A DNA stretch of 6,833 nt. Origin: CAYRVX01 sp964642165 (GTDB taxonomy: Bacteria; Planctomycetota; Phycisphaerae; SM23-33). The stretch spans positions 1-6,833 of the forward strand of contig CAZXOC010000352.1 in the NCBI GenBank assembly GCA_964642165.1, given 5' to 3'. Each line of letters starts with the position of its first letter. Position 1 is the first letter of the stretch. The position numbers and the translations under genes were made by a program. Below are positions 1 to 5,286 of this stretch, piece by piece. The notes under the pieces were generated by a model, which was not told the DNA's origin, did not search any database, and worked only from the letters and a program-made list of their open reading frames with translations.

Positions 1-197
1 CGGGCAACTTCTACATCAACGACAAGCCCACCGGCGCCGTCGTCGGCCAGCAGCCGTTCGGCGGCAGCCGGGCCTCGGGCACCAACGACAAGGCCGGCAG
101 CCGGCTCAACCTGCTGCGGTGGGTCTCGCCCCGGGCCATCAAGGAGAGCTTCCTGCCCGCGAGGGGCTACCGCTATCCGTTCATGGAGGCCGAGTGA
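1..197 (+). CDS. pruA: delta-1-pyrroline-5-carboxylate dehydrogenase, C-terminal fragment (L-glutamate gamma-semialdehyde dehydrogenase)
   Basis: Partial gene that enters from the left edge; the first whole codon is at 3 and the TGA stop at 195-197, leaving 65 residues. The enzyme oxidises P5C, as glutamate gamma-semialdehyde, to glutamate with NAD+, the second step of proline breakdown. The visible part reads GNFYIND-K-PTGAVVGQQPFGG, then SRASGTNDKAG and LRWVSPRAIKE. This closely matches the C-terminal end of the eukaryote-like ALDH4 branch of aldehyde dehydrogenases, where the QQPFGG-x-RASGTNDK block lies near the active site and oligomer interface. The catalytic cysteine and the NAD-binding fold lie upstream, outside the window. 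The protein ends with a short YRYPFMEAE tail, as expected for the family. proC starts 23 bases downstream on the same strand. Family certain; choice of symbol pruA over rocA is convention. Confidence 0.93.
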   Translation, partial: GNFYINDKPTGAVVGQQPFGGSRASGTNDKAGSRLNLLRWVSPRAIKESFLPARGYRYPFMEAE

Positions 198-220
198 CCT
201 CGGCGCACGGGAGACAAGAC

Positions 221-1027
221 ATGATGGAGTACAAGCTGGGCGTCATCGGGGTCGGGCACATGGGCGAGGCGCTGCTTCGCGGCGTGATCGAGTCGCAGTG
301 CCTGCCCCACAACGCGATCGTCGCCTACGACCCGGTCCGCAAGCGCGAGCAGGTCCTGGCGATGGAGTTCGGGATCCTCTGCGCGGAGAACAACACGATC
401 CCCGGCTCCTGCCCGCACGTGGTCCTGGCGGTCAAGCCGCAGGTCATGCCCGAGGTCCTCACCGAGATCCGCCCGGTGGTCCGCGAGGACGCGACCGTCA
501 TCTCCATCGCCGCGGGCATCACCACGGCCTACATCGACGAGCTCCTCGGCGGCACCGGGCACATCGTCCGCGTGATGCCCAACACGCCGATGTGCGTGGG
601 CGCGGGCGTGGCCGCCGTCGCGCGCGGACCGCGAGCCACCCCCGAGGACGTCCACTGGGCCCAGCGCCTCTTCGCCTCCGGCGGGCTCGCCGTCGTGATG
701 GACGAAACGCTCATGGACGCGGTGACGGGGCTCTCCGGCACGGGGCCCGCCTACCTGTTCTACCTCGTCGAGGCCATGGTCGCCGCCGCCCAGGCCGAGG
801 GCATGGACCCCGACGTCGCCGAAATGCTCGCCACCCAGACCTGCATCGGGGCGGCCAGGCTCCTCTCGAAGACCAAGGAGCGCCCCGAGGAGCTTCGCGC
901 CGCCGTCGCCACGCCCGGCGGCACCACCGAGCGCGCCATGCAGCTCCTCGACGGCGCCGGCGTCAAGGACAAGTTCATCGAGGCCGTCCGCGCCGCCACC
1001 CGGCGCAGCCGCGAACTGGGCAAGTGA
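221..1027 (+). CDS. proC: pyrroline-5-carboxylate reductase
   Basis: Cytoplasmic enzyme that reduces P5C to L-proline with NAD(P)H, the last step of proline synthesis. The 268-residue product has the normal family length. Visible motifs are the Rossmann dinucleotide loop GVIGVGHMG (7-15), AVKPQ (70-74), SIAAGI (95-100), RVMPNTP (117-123), TGLSGTGPAYLF (169-180) and the family signature around TPGGTTERAM (231-240) in the helical dimerisation domain. ATG at 221 is chosen because GGGAG at 209-213 lies seven bases before it; ATG at 224 is an equally possible start one codon later. The frame is open further upstream to 119, but that part overlaps pruA and lies before the Rossmann fold, so it is not used. 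Probably co-transcribed with pruA. Nothing is missing; function is secure. Confidence 0.97.
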   Translation: MMEYKLGVIGVGHMGEALLRGVIESQCLPHNAIVAYDPVRKREQVLAMEFGILCAENNTIPGSCPHVVLAVKPQVMPEVLTEIRPVVREDATVISIAAGITTAYIDELLGGTGHIVRVMPNTPMCVGAGVAAVARGPRATPEDVHWAQRLFASGGLAVVMDETLMDAVTGLSGTGPAYLFYLVEAMVAAAQAEGMDPDVAEMLATQTCIGAARLLSKTKERPEELRAAVATPGGTTERAMQLLDGAGVKDKFIEAVRAATRRSRELGK

Positions 1028-1042
1028 GACAATCGCTCACGA

Positions 1043-1064
1043 CCCGCCGACGTGCCGCGGCGGG
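1043..1064. other. GC-rich hairpin between convergent genes
   Basis: CCCGCCG at 1043-1049 pairs perfectly with CGGCGGG at 1058-1064 around an eight-base loop. It lies in the 66 bases between the end of proC and the end of the convergent lipoprotein gene, where a bidirectional terminator would sit. There is no T run after the stem on either strand, so it is not a classical intrinsic terminator. A weaker five-base stem, GTGAG 1024-1028 with CTCAC 1036-1040, overlaps the proC stop codon. Confidence 0.35.
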
Positions 1065-1093
1065 AAGAGAGACGCAGCCGGCCCCGAACCGCC

Positions 1094-1876
1094 TCAGATG
1101 GACATGCTCTTCGTCTTCGGCGGCGCCTTGAGCGTGAAGTCGATCTCCCGGACGAGGTCCCTGGCCGACTTCTCGGGCTGGTCCGGCCGGTCCTCCTTCC
1201 GCTCGCCCGCGGCCGGTGCCGTCGTCGGCACGGGGACGGAGGGACCCTCCTCCCGTCGGTCGTCGCGGCACGCCATCGCCAGCGGCACGGTGGTCATGTC
1301 GATCCGCTTCTCGCGGACCGCCACCAGCTTGACCTCCATCGTGCAGCCGGCGAGGGGCTCGGGCTCGGCCGCGCCATCCGCCGCCAGCCGCCAACTGGCC
1401 TCGACGGCCGTGATGGCCCGGTCCTTGCGCGCCGGGTTCAGCGGAACCACCATCCCCGGAAGCAGGCGGAAACCGCCCCCGCTCCCGCCGGGTCGCCCCT
1501 GGCCGCCCCGGTCGTCCTCGACGGGCCCCTCGACCCTGCGGCCGTGGTCCTTGCCGTGTCCGCCCCCCAGCGGGATGCCCACGCCCAGCCCGAGGCCCAG
1601 CGTGGGCTGCTCGGGGGTCTTGTCGGTCCAGGTCGTCGGCGAGCGGGACTCCCCGTCCGCGGACACCAGGGCGATGCTGTGGAGGGAGATGTTGCGGCCT
1701 CCCGGCTTGAGCTGGACCAGGACGCCGAGCCGATCGCCCTGAAGCCAGCCCTTGGTCTGGAGCTCGCCCTGGGCGAGCCGGAACGTCTCCGGCTCGAACT
1801 TGGCATGGGGGGCACAGCCGGTGCCCCACAGCATCGCCCACGCGACGGACAGTGCCGGTATCGCGGTTCGGCCCAT
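1094..1876 (-). CDS. putative lipoprotein with glycine-rich insert, function unknown
   Basis: I do not recognise the family of this 260-residue protein. The N-terminus (MGRT, hydrophobic ALSVAWAMLW, then GTGC) looks like a lipoprotein signal peptide with Cys21 as the lipidated residue. The box is imperfect because position -3 is Gly instead of Leu or Val. The mature part starts with a short polar region, contains a Gly-rich stretch at roughly residues 90-140 (LGLGLGVGIPLGGG, then charged residues and GGSGGG), and ends with a charged, proline-rich linker and a basic tail. The middle, with alternating VLVQLKPGG and AVEASWRL segments, looks beta-rich. ATG at 1876 is supported by AAGGG six to seven bases upstream. 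It lies 41 bases after the 490-residue gene on the same strand, so the two probably form one transcript. Attachment to a membrane facing the periplasm is an inference. Confidence 0.8.
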   Translation of the reverse strand: MGRTAIPALSVAWAMLWGTGCAPHAKFEPETFRLAQGELQTKGWLQGDRLGVLVQLKPGGRNISLHSIALVSADGESRSPTTWTDKTPEQPTLGLGLGVGIPLGGGHGKDHGRRVEGPVEDDRGGQGRPGGSGGGFRLLPGMVVPLNPARKDRAITAVEASWRLAADGAAEPEPLAGCTMEVKLVAVREKRIDMTTVPLAMACRDDRREEGPSVPVPTTAPAAGERKEDRPDQPEKSARDLVREIDFTLKAPPKTKSMSI

Positions 1877-1917
1877 CGTTCGCCCTTTCCGTTCGATCCG
1901 CCGGCGCGCCGTTGTCT

Positions 1918-3390
1918 CTACGCCGTCTTGCCCTTGGTGCTCTGCTTCGCGACGAAGCTCGTGGCCTGGACGATCTTCTTGATGTCGTCCTTGACGAGCT
2001 TCTCCGCCTGCTTGCGGCTGTCCGGAGACATCCTGTCGAGCGATCCCTTCGCCGCGCTGGCGAAGGTTTCGTAGAACTTGTCGGAGAGGTCCTCGCCGGC
2101 CACCTCGTTGCCCTTCTCCTCGTCGATCTCGCTGTCCACCATCCACAGCGATCCCTGTGCCACCATCGCCCTGGCCTTGTCCTTGCCGAACACGTCGAGT
2201 TTCAGGGCGCCCACGTCGAGCTTCTTGACGGAGGCGATCGTATCGAGCAGCACCTTGGATTTCTCGTCGGGCTGCCTGCACGCGTAGACGGACGTGTCGT
2301 CCTTCCCGGGGGGCTCCTTCTCGAAATCGGGACAGAAGCCCGGCACGTCCTGGATGATGCGGTAGGCCTCCGGCTGAATCGTGATGGGCTTGCCGATGTC
2401 GTCGGCGCCCGCGCAGGGACTCTCCGTGGGCACGTCGGCCACGTACAGGTCCTGAACGGCGCCGTCCGAGCTGTCCAGCAGCATGCCCGGCGGCACGGTG
2501 ACGGTCACGGGCTCGTCCGTGGCGTTCTTGATGACGAAGTCGCCGATGTCGCCGTAGTTCCTGCCCGAGGGCACGAACGTGCAGTGCACTCCCTCGATGC
2601 CGGGCCAGGCCGGGACCTGGGAGACCTTTTTCTCCGGCTTCTTCGACTTCTTCGACTCGGCCGATTCCTCCGGATCGATGATGATGATCCGGTGCGTGGG
2701 CTCCGGCATGGCGTCCCATCCCATCCGGATGGTCCGCGGGCCCTCGCGCTTCCCGCCGTACACCGTCACGTACACCAGGCCGGTGATGTTCTTCTTCTTG
2801 CCCTTCTCCATCCGCGTGAACTTCACCGTCACCAGCGAGAATCCCTCCCTCTTGCCGATGATCGTGAACGTCGACAGCGTGTTCCGGTGCACCCGGATCA
2901 CGGCGTCGTCGCCGTTCTGGATCGTGCGGATCCTGCCGGTCTTGCCGAGGCTCAGCGACATCCGCTGACGCTTGTGGATCATGACCACGCGCTGCTCGGT
3001 CTCGGCCTCGACGACCGTCACGTTCACGTAGTCCGTGAAGTCCTCGTTCCGGAGGAAGGCGGCCTTCTCGCCGTTGCGCTTGATGCCGAACGAGATGACG
3101 CGGACCTTGCCCTTCACCGTCACGACGGCCTCGCCCTCCGAGACGCCGTTGATGACCACCGGGCCGGTATCCCCGCCGCCCCAACTGGCCGTGGCGATCT
3201 TCGGCTTGTCGCTCGTGACGGTGACCGTGCCGCGCTCGACCTGCTTCCTCCCGGCGGCGATCGAGGCGGACTCGCCGACCCAGATCTCCACCGAGCGTTC
3301 GGCCGCCCGACCCGGCAGCGCCGCCGCCGCGAGCACCAGCCACGGGAGGACAACGGACAGGAACCGCAGGTTGACCCTTCGTGCCACCAT
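1918..3390 (-). CDS. secreted protein with two tandem beta-rich N-terminal domains, function unknown
   Basis: 490-residue protein, first gene of a two-gene unit. The start at 3390 is chosen because AAAGGAG lies seven bases upstream and a clear signal peptide follows (basic MVARRVNLR, hydrophobic core about 10-24, likely cleavage after GRAA at 30). The frame extends upstream to 3507, but that would bury the signal. Residues 33-127 and 134-212 look like two related beta-sandwich repeats. Both begin with a V-E-I-W-V-G or M-S-L-S-L-G-K strand and include I-I-G-K-R-E-G or I-N-G-V-S-E-G before a valine-rich strand. This resembles bacterial Ig-like (BIG2) repeats or the N-terminal domain of pilus secretins. 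Residues 239-258 are an acidic then lysine-rich linker. The C-terminal half (268-490) has cysteines at 270, 326, 353 and 371, possibly two disulfides, and a V-PPG...Q-D pattern, then a charged helical tail. No secretin channel domain is present. Domain naming is by resemblance only. Confidence 0.85.
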   Translation of the reverse strand: MVARRVNLRFLSVVLPWLVLAAAALPGRAAERSVEIWVGESASIAAGRKQVERGTVTVTSDKPKIATASWGGGDTGPVVINGVSEGEAVVTVKGKVRVISFGIKRNGEKAAFLRNEDFTDYVNVTVVEAETEQRVVMIHKRQRMSLSLGKTGRIRTIQNGDDAVIRVHRNTLSTFTIIGKREGFSLVTVKFTRMEKGKKKNITGLVYVTVYGGKREGPRTIRMGWDAMPEPTHRIIIIDPEESAESKKSKKPEKKVSQVPAWPGIEGVHCTFVPSGRNYGDIGDFVIKNATDEPVTVTVPPGMLLDSSDGAVQDLYVADVPTESPCAGADDIGKPITIQPEAYRIIQDVPGFCPDFEKEPPGKDDTSVYACRQPDEKSKVLLDTIASVKKLDVGALKLDVFGKDKARAMVAQGSLWMVDSEIDEEKGNEVAGEDLSDKFYETFASAAKGSLDRMSPDSRKQAEKLVKDDIKKIVQATSFVAKQSTKGKTA

Positions 3391-3505
3391 GGCGCATCTC
3401 CTTTGCATCACGTCCGATAGGCCGGAATGGGCTTGGCTCCTTGCCCGGCCATACGGGACATCCGGCATGACGTCCTGCCCGGGACCGTCGCGAGCGTCAT
3501 GCATC

Positions 3506-3511
3506 ATTCTA
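3506..3511 (-). promoter_or_regulatory. possible -10 element for the 490-residue gene
   Basis: On the minus strand the hexamer TAGAAT (five of six matches to TATAAT) is one of the few AT-rich words in the region and lies about 115 bases before the ATG at 3390. No good -35 hexamer is seen 16-18 bases upstream, so this rests on the -10 alone. Confidence 0.25.
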
Positions 3512-3559
3512 CCCCGCTGCCCGACGAAACGCGAACGGCCAATCGCAAGCGCACTGACC

Positions 3560-3610
3560 GGCCCGAACGCCCGTTGGAGGGCGATTCCGGGCCTGGTTCA
3601 GAACGGGCCC
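3560..3610. other. two overlapping, mutually exclusive hairpins
   Basis: Hairpin one: GGCCCG 3560-3565 pairs with CGGGCC 3588-3593, and inside it CGCCC 3568-3572 pairs with GGGCG 3579-3583 around GTTGGA, giving eleven base pairs with one internal loop. Hairpin two: GGGCC 3589-3593 pairs with GGCCC 3606-3610, enclosing GTTC-A-GAAC (3596-3604). Both use 3589-3593, so only one can form at a time. The site lies upstream of the 490-residue gene, directly beside the inverted-repeat element. Confidence 0.4.
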
Positions 3611-3615
3611 GCTCG

Positions 3616-3748
3616 GGGTAACACTCTTCTCTTCGCCCCGACGGGGCGGAAAGGACATGGCCGTGGGCGCAAGCCCCCGTTAATGCGAGCCTTATGAACA
3701 GAACCCCGGAGGGGCGAAAGGAGTGCTCGCAGCGCGGAAGTGTTACCC
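3616..3748. repeat. 133-base intergenic inverted-repeat element, planctomycete-like
   Basis: The ends are a perfect ten-base inverted repeat, GGGTAACACT (3616-3625) and AGTGTTACCC (3739-3748). Just inside, TTCGCCCC (3632-3639) is complementary to GGGGCGAA (3711-3718). The element contains three compact hairpins: CGCCCCG-A-CGGGGCG (3634-3648), GGGC-GCAA-GCCC with a GNRA-type tetraloop (3665-3676), and CCCC-GGA-GGGG (3704-3714). No transposase or coding capacity is seen. From memory, similar GC hairpin blocks are scattered between genes in planctomycete genomes; that attribution is not verified here. It may be a non-autonomous, MITE-like repeat, or a structured RNA or terminator-like element copied around the genome. 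Confidence 0.65.
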
Positions 3749-3865
3749 TCTGCCGAACCATGCCGAATTCCGTGGACCGTGCAGGTGTGCGGCCCCTTCG
3801 CCGACCGCTTCCTCCCGAGTCCACGCTCTCTGCGGCCTTCGACCTCGCGCCTGCTCCCCCCGCGC

Positions 3866-3881
3866 CACGAATCACGAATCA
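3866..3881. repeat. short direct repeat, CACGAAT units
   Basis: Two complete seven-base CACGAAT units plus a CA start of a third, just beyond the 3' end of the minus-strand coding segment that ends at 3901. It is unusually AT-rich for its surroundings. This is a minor repeat with no assigned role. Confidence 0.4.
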
Positions 3882-3900
3882 GACCTGACTGCCTCTTCTC

Positions 3901-4110
3901 TCACTCCAGGATCTGGCCGCGGATCGTGACGATGGCCCTCTCGATCTCGTCGGCGCGGCGGTCGTAGACGAGGAAGACCTTCAGCCATCGCGTCACGATG
4001 GTCGGGTGCTGGGAGGGCAGCGTGTCGATGGTGCCCTCGTAGACGATCCGGCCGCGCTGCGAATTCGTGGCGACCGCTTCCTCGACAAGTGCCGCGAGGC
4101 TAACCGTCGG
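3901..4110 (-). pseudogene. out-of-frame coding extension of the upstream 175-residue gene (frameshift remnant or second half)
   Basis: After the stop of the neighbouring gene, a different minus-strand frame reads 69 codons from Pro (4108-4110) to the TGA at 3901-3903. It gives VSLAALVEEAVATNSQRG, then RIVYEGTIDTLPSQH, then TRWLKVFLVYDRRADEIERA and TIRGQILE. The third codon position is almost always G or C, as in the real genes here, and the residue mix is that of a normal folded protein. The frame has no ATG or GTG in its first part and meets a TAA upstream, near 4199, so it has no start of its own. Dropping one base from the T run at 4111-4114 (AAAA on the coding strand) joins it to the preceding gene as ...KLAGK-PTVSLAAL... 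A true frameshift mutation, a sequencing or assembly error, and translational frameshifting all fit. Confidence 0.7.
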
Positions 4111-4627
4111 TTTTGCCGGCGAGTTTGCGAGCTTCTGCCAGCGTGAAGGTCCGCTGGTTCCCGCCCACGACCTGCATCGCGGGCAGCCCGTCCAGCGTTA
4201 GCGCAACCGCCAGCGAGTTCCAGTTGGCGAACGGCTTCGTCTCGTCCGTGCCGTCGCCGAAGCGCTGGCGGGCAAGGCGGTTTACCCGCGAGCAGGCATC
4301 GCGCAGCGCGGCCGCCCAGCCTCGCTGGGCCCAGTGCAGGACCACGCCGTCGCGCCGCGTGACGTCGGCCCGGACGACGATGCCCTTGGGCTTGATCTCC
4401 GCCGTGAGGGTTCGCAAGACGAAGGCCTTCGTCAGCGGGATGTCGCCATCCTTGCGGATGCCGCCCGTGGCACAGCGCCACTCCAGCTCCGTCTTGCCGC
4501 AGGGGCGGTTGAGCAGCTCACCGGCCCAGGGATACTTCAGCTTGAGCTTGGGCGCGCTGGCCCGTCCGGCGCAGAAGGCCGCACCCACGGCGAGCAGGCC
4601 GGTTCCGAGGATGACGACTCGTCTCAT
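4100..4627 (-). CDS. small membrane-anchored or exported protein, paralog A; probably frameshifted at its 3' end
   Basis: Unrecognised family; 175 residues as it stands. ATG at 4627 is chosen because AAGGAG lies about six bases upstream and the paralog starts with the same MRRVVILGTGLLAVGA. Longer in-frame starts add residues that the paralog lacks. The N-terminus is one hydrophobic segment (about 4-18) that could be an uncleaved anchor or a signal peptide; Phe before Cys rules out a lipobox. A conserved block PWAGELLNRPCGKTELEWRC follows, then a basic middle and an N-x-LAV-x-L-x-LDG-PAM-x-VVGG strand region. Four cysteines (FCAG, RPCG, WRCA, DACS) match those of paralog B. The stop at 4100-4102 is probably not the original end: coding sequence resumes in another frame to 3901, and repairing one base would give 241 residues. 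Third gene of the probable 6480-3901 operon. Confidence 0.78.
   Translation of the reverse strand: MRRVVILGTGLLAVGAAFCAGRASAPKLKLKYPWAGELLNRPCGKTELEWRCATGGIRKDGDIPLTKAFVLRTLTAEIKPKGIVVRADVTRRDGVVLHWAQRGWAAALRDACSRVNRLARQRFGDGTDETKPFANWNSLAVALTLDGLPAMQVVGGNQRTFTLAEARKLAGKTDG
4472..4627 (-). repeat. 5' part of gene A, copy 1 of tandem duplication
   Basis: This stretch matches 5073-5216 at roughly nine positions in ten by eye, apart from a 12-base (four-codon) insertion in this copy after the RAS codons. Identity is highest in the first 50 bases of the two genes and fades after the WRCAT codons. Confidence 0.75.
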
Positions 4628-4739
4628 CGCTTGCTCCTTCCCGACTTCCCGGTGCTGCCCAGTGATCCCGCGGCCATCCAAGCCCCTGGGGCCTTCCCGG
4701 CGCCCATGCTACCGCGGGACCCAGGGAGCACGCGCTGCC

Positions 4740-5216
4740 CTACTTGGGGAACCTCGTGACCTCCTGGAACTTCCCGCCGACGGCAACCATGGCCGGCTTG
4801 CCGTCCACCGAGAGGTAGACAGCCAGGTTGCGCCAGTGTGTGAAAGGTTGGCCGCGCTCCCTGCCATGGCCGAAATGCTCTTCGGCGTAGAAGCTGGCCT
4901 GCCGGCACCCATCAACGAGGGCCTCGTGGGTCTTTGTAATCACCTTCGTCGGCTGGAGAGCCACGTTGGCGTGCACAACAACTCCCTTGCGACGGATTTC
5001 GGCGCGCAGAGAGGTGATCGTCCAGTAGATGCCCGAGACGACGGGCTTGTCCCGCCGCAAGCCCTTCGTCGCGCACCGCCACTCCAACTCCGTCTTCCCG
5101 CAGGGCCGGTTGAGCAGTTCGCCGGCCCACGGGAACTTGAGTTTGCTGGCCCGTCCGGCGCAGAAGCCCGCGCCTACGGCGAGCAGGCCAGTTCCGAGGA
5201 TGACGACTCGTCTCAT
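4740..5216 (-). CDS. small membrane-anchored or exported protein, paralog B
   Basis: 158-residue protein of unrecognised family, clearly a paralog of its downstream neighbour. ATG at 5216 is chosen because GAGGGAC lies just upstream and because the shared MRRVVILGTGLLAVGAGFCAG begins there. The N-terminal hydrophobic segment (about 4-18) is a signal or anchor. Then comes the conserved PWAGELLNRPCGKTELEWRC block (about 29-48), a diverged middle, a DGCRQASFYAEEHFG helix and a W-RNLAVYLSVDGKPAM-x-AVGG strand region. Four cysteines are shared with paralog A. It ends at ...EVTRFPK, with nothing like the 69-codon extension that follows paralog A, so the family core is probably the ~155-residue part. 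Gaps are 70 bases to the 397-residue gene upstream and 112 bases to paralog A downstream, on the same strand. Function unknown. Confidence 0.82.
   Translation of the reverse strand: MRRVVILGTGLLAVGAGFCAGRASKLKFPWAGELLNRPCGKTELEWRCATKGLRRDKPVVSGIYWTITSLRAEIRRKGVVVHANVALQPTKVITKTHEALVDGCRQASFYAEEHFGHGRERGQPFTHWRNLAVYLSVDGKPAMVAVGGKFQEVTRFPK
5073..5216 (-). repeat. 5' part of gene B, copy 2 of tandem duplication
   Basis: Counterpart of 4472-4627. The start-codon-proximal 50 bases differ at only a few positions, and most changes beyond that are at third codon positions. Confidence 0.75.
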
Positions 5217-5236
5217 GTTCGGTCCCTCTTCATTGC

Positions 5237-5286
5237 CAACGACTGCCTGGCAGGCGCCGGCCGTCGGACGACCCAACAGGTCGTTG
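5237..5286. other. inverted repeats in the gap between the 397-residue gene and paralog B
   Basis: CAACGAC (5237-5243) is complementary to GTCGTTG (5280-5286), which abuts the TAG stop at 5287-5289. Inside lies GCCTG-G-CAGGC (5245-5255). On the minus strand this forms a structured spacer just after the stop and before the next ribosome binding site. There is no T run, so it is more likely an RNA stability or processing element than an intrinsic terminator. Confidence 0.3.

Larger units (their letters stand above)
3391..3900. other. 510-base intergenic region with leader, hairpins and repeat element
   Basis: No gene is supported here. From left to right it holds the ribosome binding site and leader of the 490-residue gene (3391 to about 3505), a weak -10 candidate, a pair of overlapping GC hairpins (3560-3610), the 133-base inverted-repeat element (3616-3748) and a plain stretch up to the end of the last right-hand coding segment. 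Short open frames run across it on both strands, but they pass straight through the hairpins, are rich in Arg, Pro and Ser, and lack ribosome binding sites. Confidence 0.7.

Noticed and set aside
119..220. Upstream extension of the proC frame to an earlier ATG
   Set aside because: It overlaps the end of pruA, has no ribosome binding site, and adds 34 residues before the Rossmann fold, which normally lies at the extreme N-terminus.
1052..2074. Long plus-strand frames across the lipoprotein and 490-residue genes
   Set aside because: Antisense shadows: Arg/His/Pro-rich translations, no signal peptides or ribosome binding sites, and the opposite strand has clear coding features.
1877..3397. Minus-strand extension of the lipoprotein frame upstream to 3397
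   Set aside because: It overlaps the 490-residue gene in another frame and is Arg/Gly-rich; the lipoprotein signal and ribosome binding site begin at 1876.
1852..3420. 522-codon plus-strand frame antisense to the 490-residue gene
   Set aside because: The His/Asp/Arg/Leu-rich translation is a mirror of GC-ending codons on the other strand; the minus-strand reading has a signal peptide and a strong AAAGGAG site.
3391..3507. In-frame N-terminal extension of the 490-residue protein
   Set aside because: It would place 39 hydrophilic residues before the signal peptide, and the best ribosome binding site serves the ATG at 3390.
3504..3875. 123-codon minus-strand frame through the intergenic repeat
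   Set aside because: It reads directly through the hairpin element and has biased Ser/Arg/Gly composition; probably a repeat-derived spurious frame.
4680..4695. GCCCC-T-GGGGC palindrome between the paralogs as a terminator
   Set aside because: Only five base pairs with a one-base loop and no T run; the downstream paralog continues on the same strand.
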